DNA from: Aphelenchoides besseyi
Taxonomy: Eukaryota; Nematoda; Chromadorea; Rhabditida; Aphelenchoididae
Direction of reading: 5' to 3'
Length of the DNA stretch: 64,000 bases
Assembly: GCA_024699855.1 (NCBI GenBank)
Contig: JAMPIQ010000001.1
Location: 3,844,001-3,908,000, forward strand
Shown here: piece after piece, positions 23,589 to 35,400 of the stretch
How the letters are laid out: every line of letters begins with the position of its first letter
Numbering within the stretch: position 1 is the first letter of the stretch
The notes under the pieces: model-generated
The model's database searches: none
The model's input: the letters and a program-made list of their open reading frames with translations, nothing else
What the model was told of the DNA's origin: nothing
Made by a program: the position numbers and the translations under genes

Positions 23589-23888
23589 CTATGTTGTGTA
23601 AATACCAAGACTGTTCATGCCCTTTGAAATGTTTATTTTGCAATTGGATATGAGACTCAAAGTCCGGAAATTTCGACGAATTATTGCAATTTTGTTCTGC
23701 AAACCTTTTAGACAATAAAAGAGAGCAACTAATCCAGTAAACGACAAATCAGCAAGCTCATCAGCACTCCAATTGTCCATTCCTTGTTGGCCACTATTTT
23801 GATTCATCAGTTGTTTGATGTTCTTATCATTCGTGTCAATGAAATACTCATCCGTGAACAAATTTACATTTGTATATTCAGTCTCACC
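23589..23888 (-). CDS. Unrecognised small frame downstream of INO80E-like gene
   Basis: An open minus-strand frame begins without an ATG (a TAA lies just upstream). It has an acidic hydrophilic segment (GMDNWSADELADLSFTG) followed by a basic hydrophobic part. It could be an alternative last exon of the INO80E-like gene, a separate small gene with an unfound first exon, or chance. No family recognised. Confidence 0.2.
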   Translation of the reverse strand, partial: GETEYTNVNLFTDEYFIDTNDKNIKQLMNQNSGQQGMDNWSADELADLSFTGLVALFYCLKGLQNKIAIIRRNFRTLSLISNCKINISKGMNSLGIYTT

Positions 23889-23957
23889 CAATTAATACAA
23901 CTAAAGAAACTTAAAACGATTAAATAACATGAGAAACATTCGATTAGAGACGCAAGC

Positions 23958-25357
23958 TCAGAGTTGAAACGGTTCAACCGACGTACTTGGCACCATTAGT
24001 TGGACTGCATTTGTCTGTGGTGTTTGGTCCATCGGTTGTGAAGCAGGTGGAGGCTGTGAGATTTGAACGTCCATAGAAGCTGTAGCGAATGAGATAACGA
24101 AACGAAATTGAAAGATTACCTTGACTGTTGTTGTCTTCTTCCATTTTGACTGCTTCCTTGACTGCATTCTTTTTTACAACACTTCCTGTGGCCGTTCTCT
24201 TTCGTGATTGTTGAACTTTCTTTCTGAAATCACTTCAATGTTTTGCAAAATCTATCAGAATTTACTTCTTAGGCTTGGGCTTCTCTTCGACAGTCGCATC
24301 GGAGTCGGCGTCCGAATCGTCGTCCTCAGATTGATCTTCGACTACTTCGTATACCGCAAGACGATCCAAAAGAAAGTTTTTGTCACGCGAAAGTTTTAGT
24401 AAATGACGTTGTGAATTTCGAAGTTCTTCTTGATAACACTCATTTTCCTGAAAGTTGTTTAAATGATTGCGGCAAGTAACTTACGTATACAAGATATTTG
24501 AATTGTTTTTTCAATTTCCGATAAAACGCTTTCGGAGACTCGCCACTCGAATGCAATTGATCAAGAATCATATTGAAAGAGTCGGGCATTGGCATGTGAG
24601 TCGGATGCATAGTGAGATCATCGAACAGTTCTTCTTGTTTGATTTGTTGAGGAGGTGGTGGAGCGGCGGTTGGTATTGAACGTTGGGCTTTGGATCGTGG
24701 AGCTGGTCGTTGTGCTGGAAGCGGTTGTTGATGGTGCACGGCAATGCTCGAAGAAGGGCCTGGTCGTCTATCAGCTACAACAACTTGATCGGAGGATTGT
24801 CCTTGTAAATGTCCACTGATAATTTGTTGATGTGTTGATGGATGAGCGTGAGATGGCGGCAAATTAGTGACGTGATTGATTCTGCAAAATTCGAAGAATA
24901 AGTTCGAAAATTCAAATAAAAATTCAAACCTTTTATCGACCAATTGTGTTTGTGTGCTCGTTGGAGCACCAGAATGAGGAAGCACTTGAATGTGAAGAAC
25001 GGGCGGTTGTGTTGATCCCGATTGTTGCGTTGAGCTTCCAGATGTCGATGTTGCCGGACCGTTGGCCGTCGTCTGAACGTATTGTCGTTGGATTTCCTGC
25101 CTTCCGGTATTTACCATCGAACGCGGTTGATAGACGGTGCGTGGTGGTTCGCCGGGTGATTGAGTTTGAATGATCGTATACGTACTCGGTGCTTGGCCCT
25201 GACTGTAGGCTTGTTGATCGTTTCTCGTGTAGATTATCAGTTGATGTTGCGTTCCACTGGTCGCAACTCCTCTTTGTGTTAAAACGGCTCCAGGTCGTTG
25301 TTGCATTGTATAGGTAGTAGCATTGGGAGCGGTTCGCGCTGCATTGTTCGAAGCCAT
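23958..25357 (-). CDS. INO80 complex subunit E-like protein
   Basis: The ATG at 25355-25357 opens a long Gln/Thr/Ser/Pro-rich N-terminal region (about 270 residues, likely disordered). The conserved core follows: [16 protein letters not shown], then [19 protein letters not shown] and [12 protein letters not shown]. This matches the coiled-coil signature of vertebrate INO80E (R-N-L-K-R-K-L-K-x-L-I-Y-E-x-E-C-F-Q-E-E-L-R). It is followed by an Asp/Ser acidic patch ([16 protein letters not shown]) and a basic tail, also as in INO80E. The stop is at 23958-23960. INO80E is a metazoan-specific accessory subunit of the INO80 nucleosome-remodelling complex. The long Gln-rich extension is much larger than in the vertebrate protein. 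Confidence 0.85.
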
Positions 25358-25589
25358 TCTTCCACGACAAAGTACAACAACGCCAATATCGAAATAAAGT
25401 CAAAAAGCGGCGCGACCAGCCAAATTCAACGGTCAACTGTGCGCTCGTCGTATTGAGACACTTCTTACTCTTGAGTTGTCAGGTTCGTTTTTAGTGTTTA
25501 GTCCAATTGAGAAGTATGCTGTTTCATACGAAGTTTTATATTTTGCGTTTATAACAGACACAGTTGTTTACATTGAAAAAATTTGATGG

Positions 25590-25891
25590 TTAAAACGTAA
25601 TTGTTCGGTTGCTTCCACAGAAACAAGCTCTGTATGTCGTTCCTTCAATACTTCCTCGACAAAAACACCCAATTGGTTTGCGAAGTCCATCGTAGAAACA
25701 TAAAAGATAGCATTTGTATTGAAGACAAGGATCGAATGCACCGAATGAACTACAAAGAAACTCAAAAACAATTGTCGTTTGTCTACTTACCACGGAAGAG
25801 TCAAGTATGGACTACATGTCGCCTTACAATCGTAAGATAATACTCGACTAATGGCCATCAAAAAAAGTAAACTAATAACAACCTTCTTCAT
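25590..25891 (-). CDS. Small secreted cysteine-rich peptide
   Basis: Two exons with a 41-nt intron (GTAAGTAG...TTTGTAG) encode about 86 residues from ATG 25889-25891 to TAA 25590-25592. A strong signal peptide, MKKVVISLLFLMAISRVLS, is followed by a mature region of about 67 residues with ten cysteines in a regular pattern, including DCKATC, DPCLQYKCYLLC, GCFC and ACFCG. Five disulfides are possible. The frame continues across the intron only with this splice, and the Cys density supports a real product. I do not recognise the family. Secreted cysteine-rich peptides include antimicrobial, protease-inhibitor and other extracellular types; none can be chosen here. Confidence 0.7.
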
Positions 25892-28800
25892 CTCAAACTC
25901 AAGTCAACTGAAAGAACTACAATCTAATAAGCCAAAACCGTTTGGTTCCAATTTCAATCACACATTAAATTGGAAGGAACTCGCGACTTTTGCAGTCGGG
26001 TATTACTGCGTTCTTTAAACACGACTGATTCTTTTGAACTTAATAGTAAACATCGTACTGAAGAGCTTTGGATCTGAAATCTTAACAACAAGACTCGGAA
26101 TGTTCAATTAAAATTATTTTGAATTGTGAACAATATTGAAAAGTAAGTTCGTTTGATTTGCTCTGACAGTTGTGGATATTCGGATTATGAACCAAATTGC
26201 TACTTTGATGTCATAAAACTTTAATAGAAGCTCTTGTTTCAATAGTTCAAACTCAGCAGTCATTGGCTGCATACCGACAACAATGTTTAGGATCATAATT
26301 CCCGTTCTTTGATAAGTTCTTGGACTGGTCTTTATAGAAAACTTTCCAAGCCGATGGCAATCAAAAGTTAAGACGATTGAGTAGCGTGCTCTCTGTTCTG
26401 TGTTATTGAACGAAACTCTCGACTTGAAATGAACGTGTCAGCAACTTTATTTTATTTTCGAGCTTTCCCCCCTCCAACGGTCTCCTATTTTTTGTCGTTT
26501 GACAACGCGCCCCTTTTCGGATTCGCCTCCTGAAGTTGCCTCCGGTTTACTCGACTGTTGTGCGTCCTTTCATTTCGTTTGGTCTTGAAATCTTCAACCG
26601 AGAGCTCAAATATCATTTGCGTCAGAAACGCATTCATTGTGACCATCAATACGCGCTGTTCATCGCCTATTACCTGACAACAAGAACAATGCAAAGTCGT
26701 TCGAAACATCAAAAGCTCCAGAGAATCGCACAAACTGCAAAAGTTGTTTTAATGTGTCTAAATGATTCGTAAGCGATTTCCAATCACCATCTTCGTAATA
26801 TTCAAAACATGAGCCGTAAATCGACTATAAAGATTCGTTGCCTTAAACAATTACTCCTCTCGTTCTTCTGTTATTGCCATTAATTTTACTCGTGAAAGGT
26901 GGACCAAATGACCTTATTGTCTGCTTCCTCTCGATTTTGTTTGCCCGTCGAAAACTTTGAAAGAGTAAGCCTCAAAATTCAACCAAACACCGGGACCGCA
27001 CTTGTTATCAAATTTAATCTTATGGAGTTTCTTGCACTCCAATTCGTCGTTCAATTCGATACTTTTGCGAGTTGAAGTTGCACAAGAGTATCCACAACTT
27101 CGTGCAGAAAAGCGAATAGTTCGCAACAACTACACGACCGAAATCTCTTGATCGTTCAGTGTCATTGCGCGCTTTTTGCTTGACAAACTAATCGATCCGC
27201 ATCAAAATTCGAACGTACTGAATGCGTGGAATAAGACCAAAATAACTCGTGATACGCAAACATTCGATCACAGTTCTTCTCCGATTTTTTCGTTTGATTC
27301 TTATTCTCAGATGGCGATCTTCGAGATCATTCGACGATTTCCGGTCATTTCGCTCACAAACGTTTTTAGCACGTGCATCGCTGTAGCTTTTGCCAACAGC
27401 CGTTGGATTGACGTAACCGCCGTTTTTTGTTCGTCCATTCGCTCGTCGTGCTTCGCATGTGAGCGGGAACACTGCGAGAGCGTTCTTCTCTGCAAGAAAT
27501 GGCATCTAAATTCGTTAACACTTGTGGTCGACTAACTTTAAGAGCAATCGCTTTTGCAACGAATCAGAAAGCTCAATCTAAGAAGAAGATAAAACTCCAG
27601 AACATAACCGGGTTCAACAATAAAAAAGCCATAAATCTTTATCAGTTCTCTCTATTTCTTCGTTAAACACACTGCCATTTGTTTCTGGAACCACCGCTTT
27701 TGTTTACCGGGTTTAGCACAAAGGTCGAAAGTTTAAAGGAACCTGTTGGCAACAAAGCAGCAACGGGTATCTCAGTCTCAAAGTTCACTTCGAAAGTGCG
27801 ATGTTAACAGAGAGTGGCCGAATGTCGGTTTATATTGCACGTTTAAAGTTAAGAGAAATTTGGGTTTTTAAGTCGGACCCCGGTTTTTGACGTATGAATG
27901 AATATAAGAGAGGATGCAACTGCATGTTCTTTTCGACCGCTCGGCCTTCCAATCTCTTCACAGAACCGTGAAACGTGTCGCGGCGCAATTTTGTGTCAGG
28001 AGGTTGTGTCCGCCTCGTTGTTTTTAATCGAAACCGTCAAATGCGATCGTTTACTCTTGATCTTCAACTCAACTTTCTGATAGTCTCGATGAGAAGAAAG
28101 TGATGAACTAAAACGTGCAACGCATCTTCGAATGCAGGTTGTTACTTCCAATCTTTATATACAGACATACGACTATCAACTAAATTTTCTCTAACCATTT
28201 CAGTTACTTCCGACGTGTATATCTTTTCGCTGGTTAAACTCATAACGTGCGCATCGAAGTGACAGAAATTCAGAGCATTGTGAAGAAAAGCTGAGAGCAG
28301 TTAAAAAGCATCCACTCGTCATTTATTCCAACGGCAACTCGAGGAAAAAAGACATTTCGGTGTGTTGTTGTTGAGAATGAATAGTGGAAACTACAGACAA
28401 TCCTAAATAAACGAACTCGTCGGTTTATTTCTACCTTTGATGCTAAGCTTCAATCACGTACGTCGCTGATCAACAGACCCGCATTCACGTTGCACAGTTT
28501 CAGCAGATAGTTGGGGTCGTGAAGATTATCGAATTTCGCTGATGACTCTCAATGCTATCGATTGACGCTTCGAATCGAGAAGAATAGTCGGGAGAAGTTT
28601 GTTTCTGTTCGTGGAATTTTTCGAATCCCTTCACTCAACTGCTTACAACCATCGGACTTTGGTGCATGCTTGTAATAAGGCCACCACAAGGCGCAGTCTT
28701 TCCCGAAAATTCAACCTCTTCGGCGTGGCCAGACTTCGGACATTTTTTCGTTTTGTTCGGTCACCACCATCCATTGACATTCACTAATTCTCGTAATTCA

Positions 28801-31800
28801 ACAACTGCTTTAGGCGAACTGTCGTGACGTCGGAGGCATCGGTGTGGTTCGCGTATTCCAATTTTCTTTGGACGCTTGATTCTGATTCCCAATCACTTGT
28901 TGGTTGTTGTTCGTCCTGACGGTTTTCGACCTCTAGGCGGCTGCTAAAATGTCCTCGCGTCTTTTGCGCTCGACCGCAGTTTTTCATCAGCAGCCAAAAT
29001 TCCTACGGCTGCTGTTCACTTATTTTTGTTCGCGTTCATCTCGTCTCCGTTTTGGCTTTTGTCCTCCGCTTCGGCCTTTTCCCGAACTTTCCACAATGAG
29101 GATGATGACGAGAAGAAGATATAACCGGGATTAGTGCGCTTGTTGCTGTTTACATGCCCATGCGCGGTTTTCCACTCGAATCATTGAACGTTCGTTTCCA
29201 CACGACAATTCGAATCTCTTTAACTAACGATTATTTCAGATGTCCCGAAATCAGCCAACGACTTTAGATGCCTGGTTGTCGAATTCACTATCGAACTCTG
29301 TTGGAGGACTCACGAGGCGAATTATTCGAAGAGAAATTTTACGTGCGCAATTGTCGTTGCGGCATTAATTTCGCTCTATCTATCAGTAGTAGTTGTCGGT
29401 CGATGTATTTGGTGTGTTAGTTAAATGGTTGGGTCGGAGAGCGCATTTGAGTATTGACCTCGAGCAACAAACGCGCAGTCTAAATCAGACGTTGCTCTCG
29501 AGAGCATCGGGAGGTCGTGGGGACTTCCACGTTGATGAACTGCACGGATCGAACATTGATCACAATTTGTTTTGTCGAAGATGGCCAACGAGTTGTGAGT
29601 TTGTAGACCCCGCCAATAACCGATCACTCGCGAAAATCGAGTGTTTAGCAAACTTTTCGTTGTTTCACGTTCGTCGTGCTTCGCCGGTATTTGCGACTCT
29701 CGCCCACGAGTAATGTCCGTTTGTTTCCATTTTGAAAAACGTAAAATGAATTCTCTCCAATTTCTTTCGGGATCTTTGCGCTCTCTACGACTCCAGCGAT
29801 TAGAGTCGGCGGTTTGTTTCGTTCGGCATTTCCACTCGAAATGTACACTTCCCGAATTTGTTGGGTGGACGGCATTTTTAATAAGCCGTACGATTGCTTG
29901 TTGTTCTGATGTGAACTTTCAATTTTCATTTCGAGGAGCTGAACAAACCCTCTTCGGTGATGTCAATGGGTTTGAAGACAAATCCCCGAGTGTTTGTATC
30001 GAATTTGTTCACCACATCCACTTTCATTTCGATCATCTCAATTGCTCGTTTTCTGTTTTTCTCGCTTTCTTTTACGTTTTTTAAGAGCGTTCGATGAATA
30101 CACTCATCTGTTCGAAGCAACCCCGTGGACTGTGGATTTTTCAGCGTTGAACTTTTTATGGAAAAACGTTCACTTAAAGATCTTAAGATCAAATGAATCA
30201 TTGAACATCGCTGCCCATTTCTTTCCCCAACACTTTTTTGTAGCCTCAATTGATTTCGGCTCTGAACCCGCAATCTCGACTAACTGTCCATCAAAATCCC
30301 TTCTCGCAGTAGTGTCTGATGGAAAATTTCATAAGATTGTCTGAAGTTGTTCAGAAATTGGAATCGAAATTACACGGAAACAAGAGGTGCGAGAAGTCGT
30401 AGTTTTTGATCAGGCCGTTGGGTTCGTTTTGCCGCTCATACCACGTCATCAGTTTGGTCCACCTGCGGGGCCCTCGAACTAAAAGAATGAGTCTCGTTTT
30501 TGATGCGGACCACAACATTTCGTCTTGAATCTTGCTCTAGTTGTCAATTTGAAGTCGGGGGCGGTTGGTTGTGCCTCCAGACTCCTGCATTTTCGTCGAT
30601 GCACTCTTGCTTTCCGTAAACATATTGTAGGCACCTTACAAAACACTTTTCTCAATGAGTCTCTTCCACTTTTTTGTCAGCGCCCGATCGATTCCAACAT
30701 TGAACTCGTACGCGCATGTTTGGCCGCGATTTTTGATTCATTAGCCACTTGATTGCTAACGGTATCTAATCCGGTTGCTCGTGAGTAATCTCTGTTGTTG
30801 ATTTGAAACAAATCGATTCCGAGTGAGAAGAATGGTGGTCCTGTTTACCAGTGATTGTCGTGAGATTGCAAAACTCCAGAACTTTGTTTCGCAATCGATT
30901 GGAATCATGAGCCGTCTAATTTCTGAAATTGGACGTTAAGGTTTGTGACGAAGGACCAACAAACCTTGTGATTAATCGATTGAAAAAAGAAACACGCAGT
31001 TGAGGGTTGTCCGCGACTTTTTAGGCGGTTGAGAGTCGGATGATGAAGAGAGAGGCCACCAAAAGTTCATGATTTCATCCGCTTCGACCGACTTTTGTGT
31101 TCGTTCACGTATTTCCGTGCTTTTCTTTTTATGACCAAACTCGGATGTTTGACGATGTTCGGGTTACACTCGCTGTTTCTGATCTTATTCCGTCGAACTC
31201 AATCGCAGACATTTTGCTCGAAAACCACCGTTCAACCAGTGGACCAGCAATCTGAGTCGACCTATGAAAACGAATTAGGTTGTCTCATCAATTGCAGATT
31301 TTCTATTAATCGTAAGTCAATTTCGTGTCGTCCATTTACTTCTATTGGTCCATTTGACAGCCTCCGGGCAAACAGAGACGAAAGAAGGAAAAGCAAGAAG
31401 CATCGATTTGTTTGCGGGCGAAAATGAGGAGTGGAATGGTGCGTGAAAAAAGAAGTGGCGGTTGGGTGAAAAAACATGGTCGTTCATTTAAGTAATTCAC
31501 TTGTCTCCGAGATTTTCGAATTCTTTCGTCCGTTTCCGACTGTTCCGTCGTCTCAATCACGAGCTATCAAGTTGTGATGTTTTTTCTCGGAGTCTCGTGG
31601 CCAAGAGTCCGATCGATTCGGTTGGCGGTCATTTCGACTGTTGAACATCGACAATAGCCAATACGATCGGTGAAACTGTGGCTAAATTGGGATTACTGTT
31701 CGAATAAGATTTCGACTTATTTGATCTCTTTGTCACAGAAACCTTCGAGGAGTTTATGATTCGAAAAAAACTATCGCATGTTCTATAACAACTTGTAAAG

Positions 31801-32431
31801 AGTGAGAGATAAATCGAATTCAAAGTTCATCAGTAGGCGGTCGAACGGCGTTTGTCCTTTTAACTCAAACGGACGTGGCAGAGCGAACTCTTTTTATGGC
31901 ACTGAGGTTTATGTTGTCGTTTCCATGTGTTTGCTTTAACACTCACTCCAAATAATTCTATCATCTTATTCTCCATCTGTTTTTCCAATCTCGTGCATTG
32001 ACTTCAGATATTTCAGTTACTAATTACCAGATTTATGACTCAGTTTGTTTGTTACGTCAATCGAGAGTTTACGTGCTTTCACGTCCATAATCCCAAAGTT
32101 TCTATTATCCAGCAATTTAGACGGTGCGTAACACAATTCTATCAATTCAACTTTCAAGCTACTCTCAGTAGTTATCTTTTCGTATCAACAGCCTGCGAGT
32201 CGTGGATGTTTGCTCTTCGTGCTGTACAGTCGACATAAGATCGATTGATTTGCATTACGAGCGCAATTTCGTACTTAATTCTACGTTTTCTTTCAGGCAT
32301 CTCACTTTTAATTTTCGCTATTCTCCATCGGAAATCTGCGAATGTGTTGAAAAGATCGTTGTCGGCACTCTTGCTACTCGCCTTTCTGTACGTTCGGTAA
32401 TCTCAGTGACAGCGTAGCTTTAAAGTTGGAA
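25892..32431. other. Gene-poor region of 6.5 kb
   Basis: No frame here resolves into a recognisable protein. Weak candidates are a minus-strand Cys-containing frame at 26914-27129 (segment ECKKLHKIKFDNKCGPGVWL), a plus frame at 27176-27535, and a minus frame near 26485-26733. A TTTCTTTCAG acceptor at about 32298, upstream of the p66 start, may be the end of a 5' UTR intron or a trans-splice site. The density contrasts with the rest of the left half and could reflect distal regulatory DNA of the p66 gene or non-coding transcripts. Confidence 0.35.
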
Positions 32432-35400
32432 ATGGACGTGGACGAGAATCAAGTGTCAGCCGAAACGGACCAACGGCATTCGCTCAAATCTGCCGAGTCA
32501 ATCGAACCAACGATGGAGCAGAAAGACCACTTGATCGATGAGGAGTTTGTCAATGGAATGGAAAACGAGGATTTGGATCGAAACATTCAGGTTCGCTCGA
32601 TGTTAAACGCCTTTTTGTCCAATCAACTGAATTGATTTCTTGCGGAATTTGTCAGTTGACAACTAGAAACTTCCGAGCTGCTTCTCCACTTTCACGCGAC
32701 TCCCAATTGAAACTCGCTCTCCGTTAAAATGCCCAAAAGTAATTCGGTTTAACGGTTAATGCTCTTTAGGTAAAATAAAAGAGTTTAAAGACGAATACGC
32801 AAATCCGTCAAAATGCGATTTCCACAGGCTCCGAGTTCTTGCCACTAATCAAACGAAGTTCGATTGCAAGGGCAGTTCAAGCGAAGAAATAACCGAACGG
32901 CTTAATGGTTGGGTTTTCGCACTCTTCACATTACTCGTCTAACACTCAACTTTATTACGTGCGGCCGTCCGAATGACAAACAGCGCATTTAACCGGCCGA
33001 ATACGTGGCGGAGCCTCAAAACTAAAAAGCAAACTTAAAATTTGTGGTTGTTAACGTTCCTTCCGTTTTCCTTGACGTCGTCGAATCGATAAGCTGTGCA
33101 CAACGAACTCGCTCAGCTTTTTCGCAGTCAGTTTTTTGCCGAACATGCGCAATCTGCCGATGTTAAGAAACTACGGGCGCAATCACTTTGCAGATTTATC
33201 GATTGAAATGCAAGAATACGGGTCAGTTGTTGAGGAGCTAATTCAATGGATCGCGACATTCAGTTTTTCGTACCGGGTGGTGCGTTGAGTTGCGGTCAAA
33301 GACGAGTTGCTTTATTGTAGCCATCAATCAATTATTATAGCCTTTATTGGAACCCAAACTTGAAGATTACCTCCGACTGTTATGCGTGAAGCGTGGGTCT
33401 TTGTCCTTTTATTTGCAAGTTATCAAGCGGCCAATTAAAAAGACTACGTCGTCCAGACTGCAAACACTAACCGGTCGCGTAGTTCGACCGGCACTTTCCA
33501 TTCTTCGCTGCCCATCAATCCGCGCCAAAAATTTGTTTCTGCTTTTTGGACACGACCAATACAAACAGTTGATGGGAAACGAGAGTGTGCGGTCGAGTTA
33601 CTCACTGGCTGCGCGGCATTCGAATATGAAAGTCAGTTCAAACAATTTGAGCGCGTTACTTGTCGTCTCCATCAGACGCATGAAAATTTACCTCCTTTAT
33701 TTTGCCCTCGACCCAATTCTCTGAACGGCGTGTTCACGAAACTTGCGTGGAAAATACACGCGCAGTCCCAACATCCCGTCGCCCGGTTGGCGTTGCGCCG
33801 ATCATTTCGGATGGTCATTTGGTCATACGAATTCAGCAGCAATGCGGGTGATTGCGGTTCAAGGACCATGAGCAAAAACTGTGCGGGTTTGTCTCACGAA
33901 GTAGTCTTTTCGCTCAAAAAATCGAAAAACGCTCAACACCGTCCTTGGCGTCAAGCGCCTTGAATTTTTTTGTTTTTCCATCCAAAAACGGCCTCTTGTT
34001 GTGTGCCGTTTTCGCGGTTTGAGCTGGACGATATGCCGGACGTTTGGACTCGAAATTTTGCTCTAATGTCTTTCGCTCCTTTTGCCAGTCCATCCGTTTG
34101 TTGGCTATTTGGTCGAGAAGTCTTGTCGTTTGTTATGTCCGCACTTCTTTTTTTAACGCTTCCGCGCAATGAACTTGCGGTGGTTGAGTTTTAACTTTCT
34201 CATCATCTTCAATTGACGAAAAAATCCGACGAAAGTTGCATGGAAAGCGGACGCTTTTTCGTGATGACTTCTCGTCCGGTTTTAATTTTGGACCTTTGGC
34301 GGCTGAGGTTCTCCGCCTGTTCGTTTATATGGATAATCGTTTGTCGTGAGGCCGAAGAAAACGTTGCGCGGGGATGTTGGTGGAGTGTTTCGGGAGTTTT
34401 TGGTTGGCGTCCGACCGATTTTGTCCGTCTGCTTTTACGCTTGCAAGAGATCGACGGTCCCCAATTTTTGAGGTTCGCAACTCGGCGCCCTTTTGCTCTT
34501 CTACCCAGCGTCTCGCACACGCGGCCATGAGAGTTTCGAGCGTTGTTTTTGCGATCGAAGAATCCGATTGACGGCACGCGATTGCTCAGCGAATTCCCAC
34601 CGTTTTCACGCGCATCTCTCCAACTTCTTTGACCACCATTTCAATAAGCCACGTCGACCATCTAGTTGTTTGGATGGATGCTCCGTCCTTTCTCCTTTTT
34701 TTAATCGTCTCTTTTTTGTTGCCGGTGGTGAACGAGACAAAACTCACGACCGAGACGCAGAACTGGACGACTGACTCGAGATTTTTCGCGCTTTTCCGAT
34801 TTTTCCAATGCGCAGCTCAATCGATAATTTCAATTGTTTTCAGAATCCGGTGCGATCAGAAGAAGCGGCGGATCATTCAACGGCTCCGTCACTTCATCTC
34901 CACGAGCTTCCACCATCGCTCGATTGTACATCGACCCTTAACGAGAACGGCGATTCCGAACGTCCGCCGTCTCTCGAATCCTCCGAGCTATCGCCAACTC
35001 TCCGCCGTTCCACGCGTACCGCCTGTTTGAAGGCCCAAGAGAAACTTCGCCTCAAGGACGGAATGGTCGATTCACACGCCGTAAGCTTTAAATTTGACTT
35101 CAGAAGTTCTCTGTTTCAGGTGGAAAATGGAACTACCGCACCAGTTGCATCCACAGTTCCCGAGCTGCCCGTTCAAACAACCGCAGCTGAAGCAGAAGTC
35201 ATGGAAACACCACAAAAAAAGAAACGGAAGCTCTCAGTCGGCAGTGAGCTGGATCAATACGACTGCAAATTTGGTATTCGATTGGATCAAGATGGCGATG
35301 TGGTCATGATGACCGATGAAAGCGACATTTCTTCATTGACCAAAGAAGAGTCGGCAACTATTCGACAGAAATTTGAAGAGACCAGCGCCAAACTCAATGA

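Noticed and set aside
26914..27129. A crystallin-like or secreted protein exon
   Set aside because: The segment with CGPGVWLNFEAYSFKVF looked suggestive, but there is no start, signal peptide or partner exon that splices to it.
34213..34774. Overlapping frames on both strands before p66 exon 2
   Set aside because: They lie in the long first intron, have no conserved segment, and overlap each other; only the frame that splices to exon 1 is supported.
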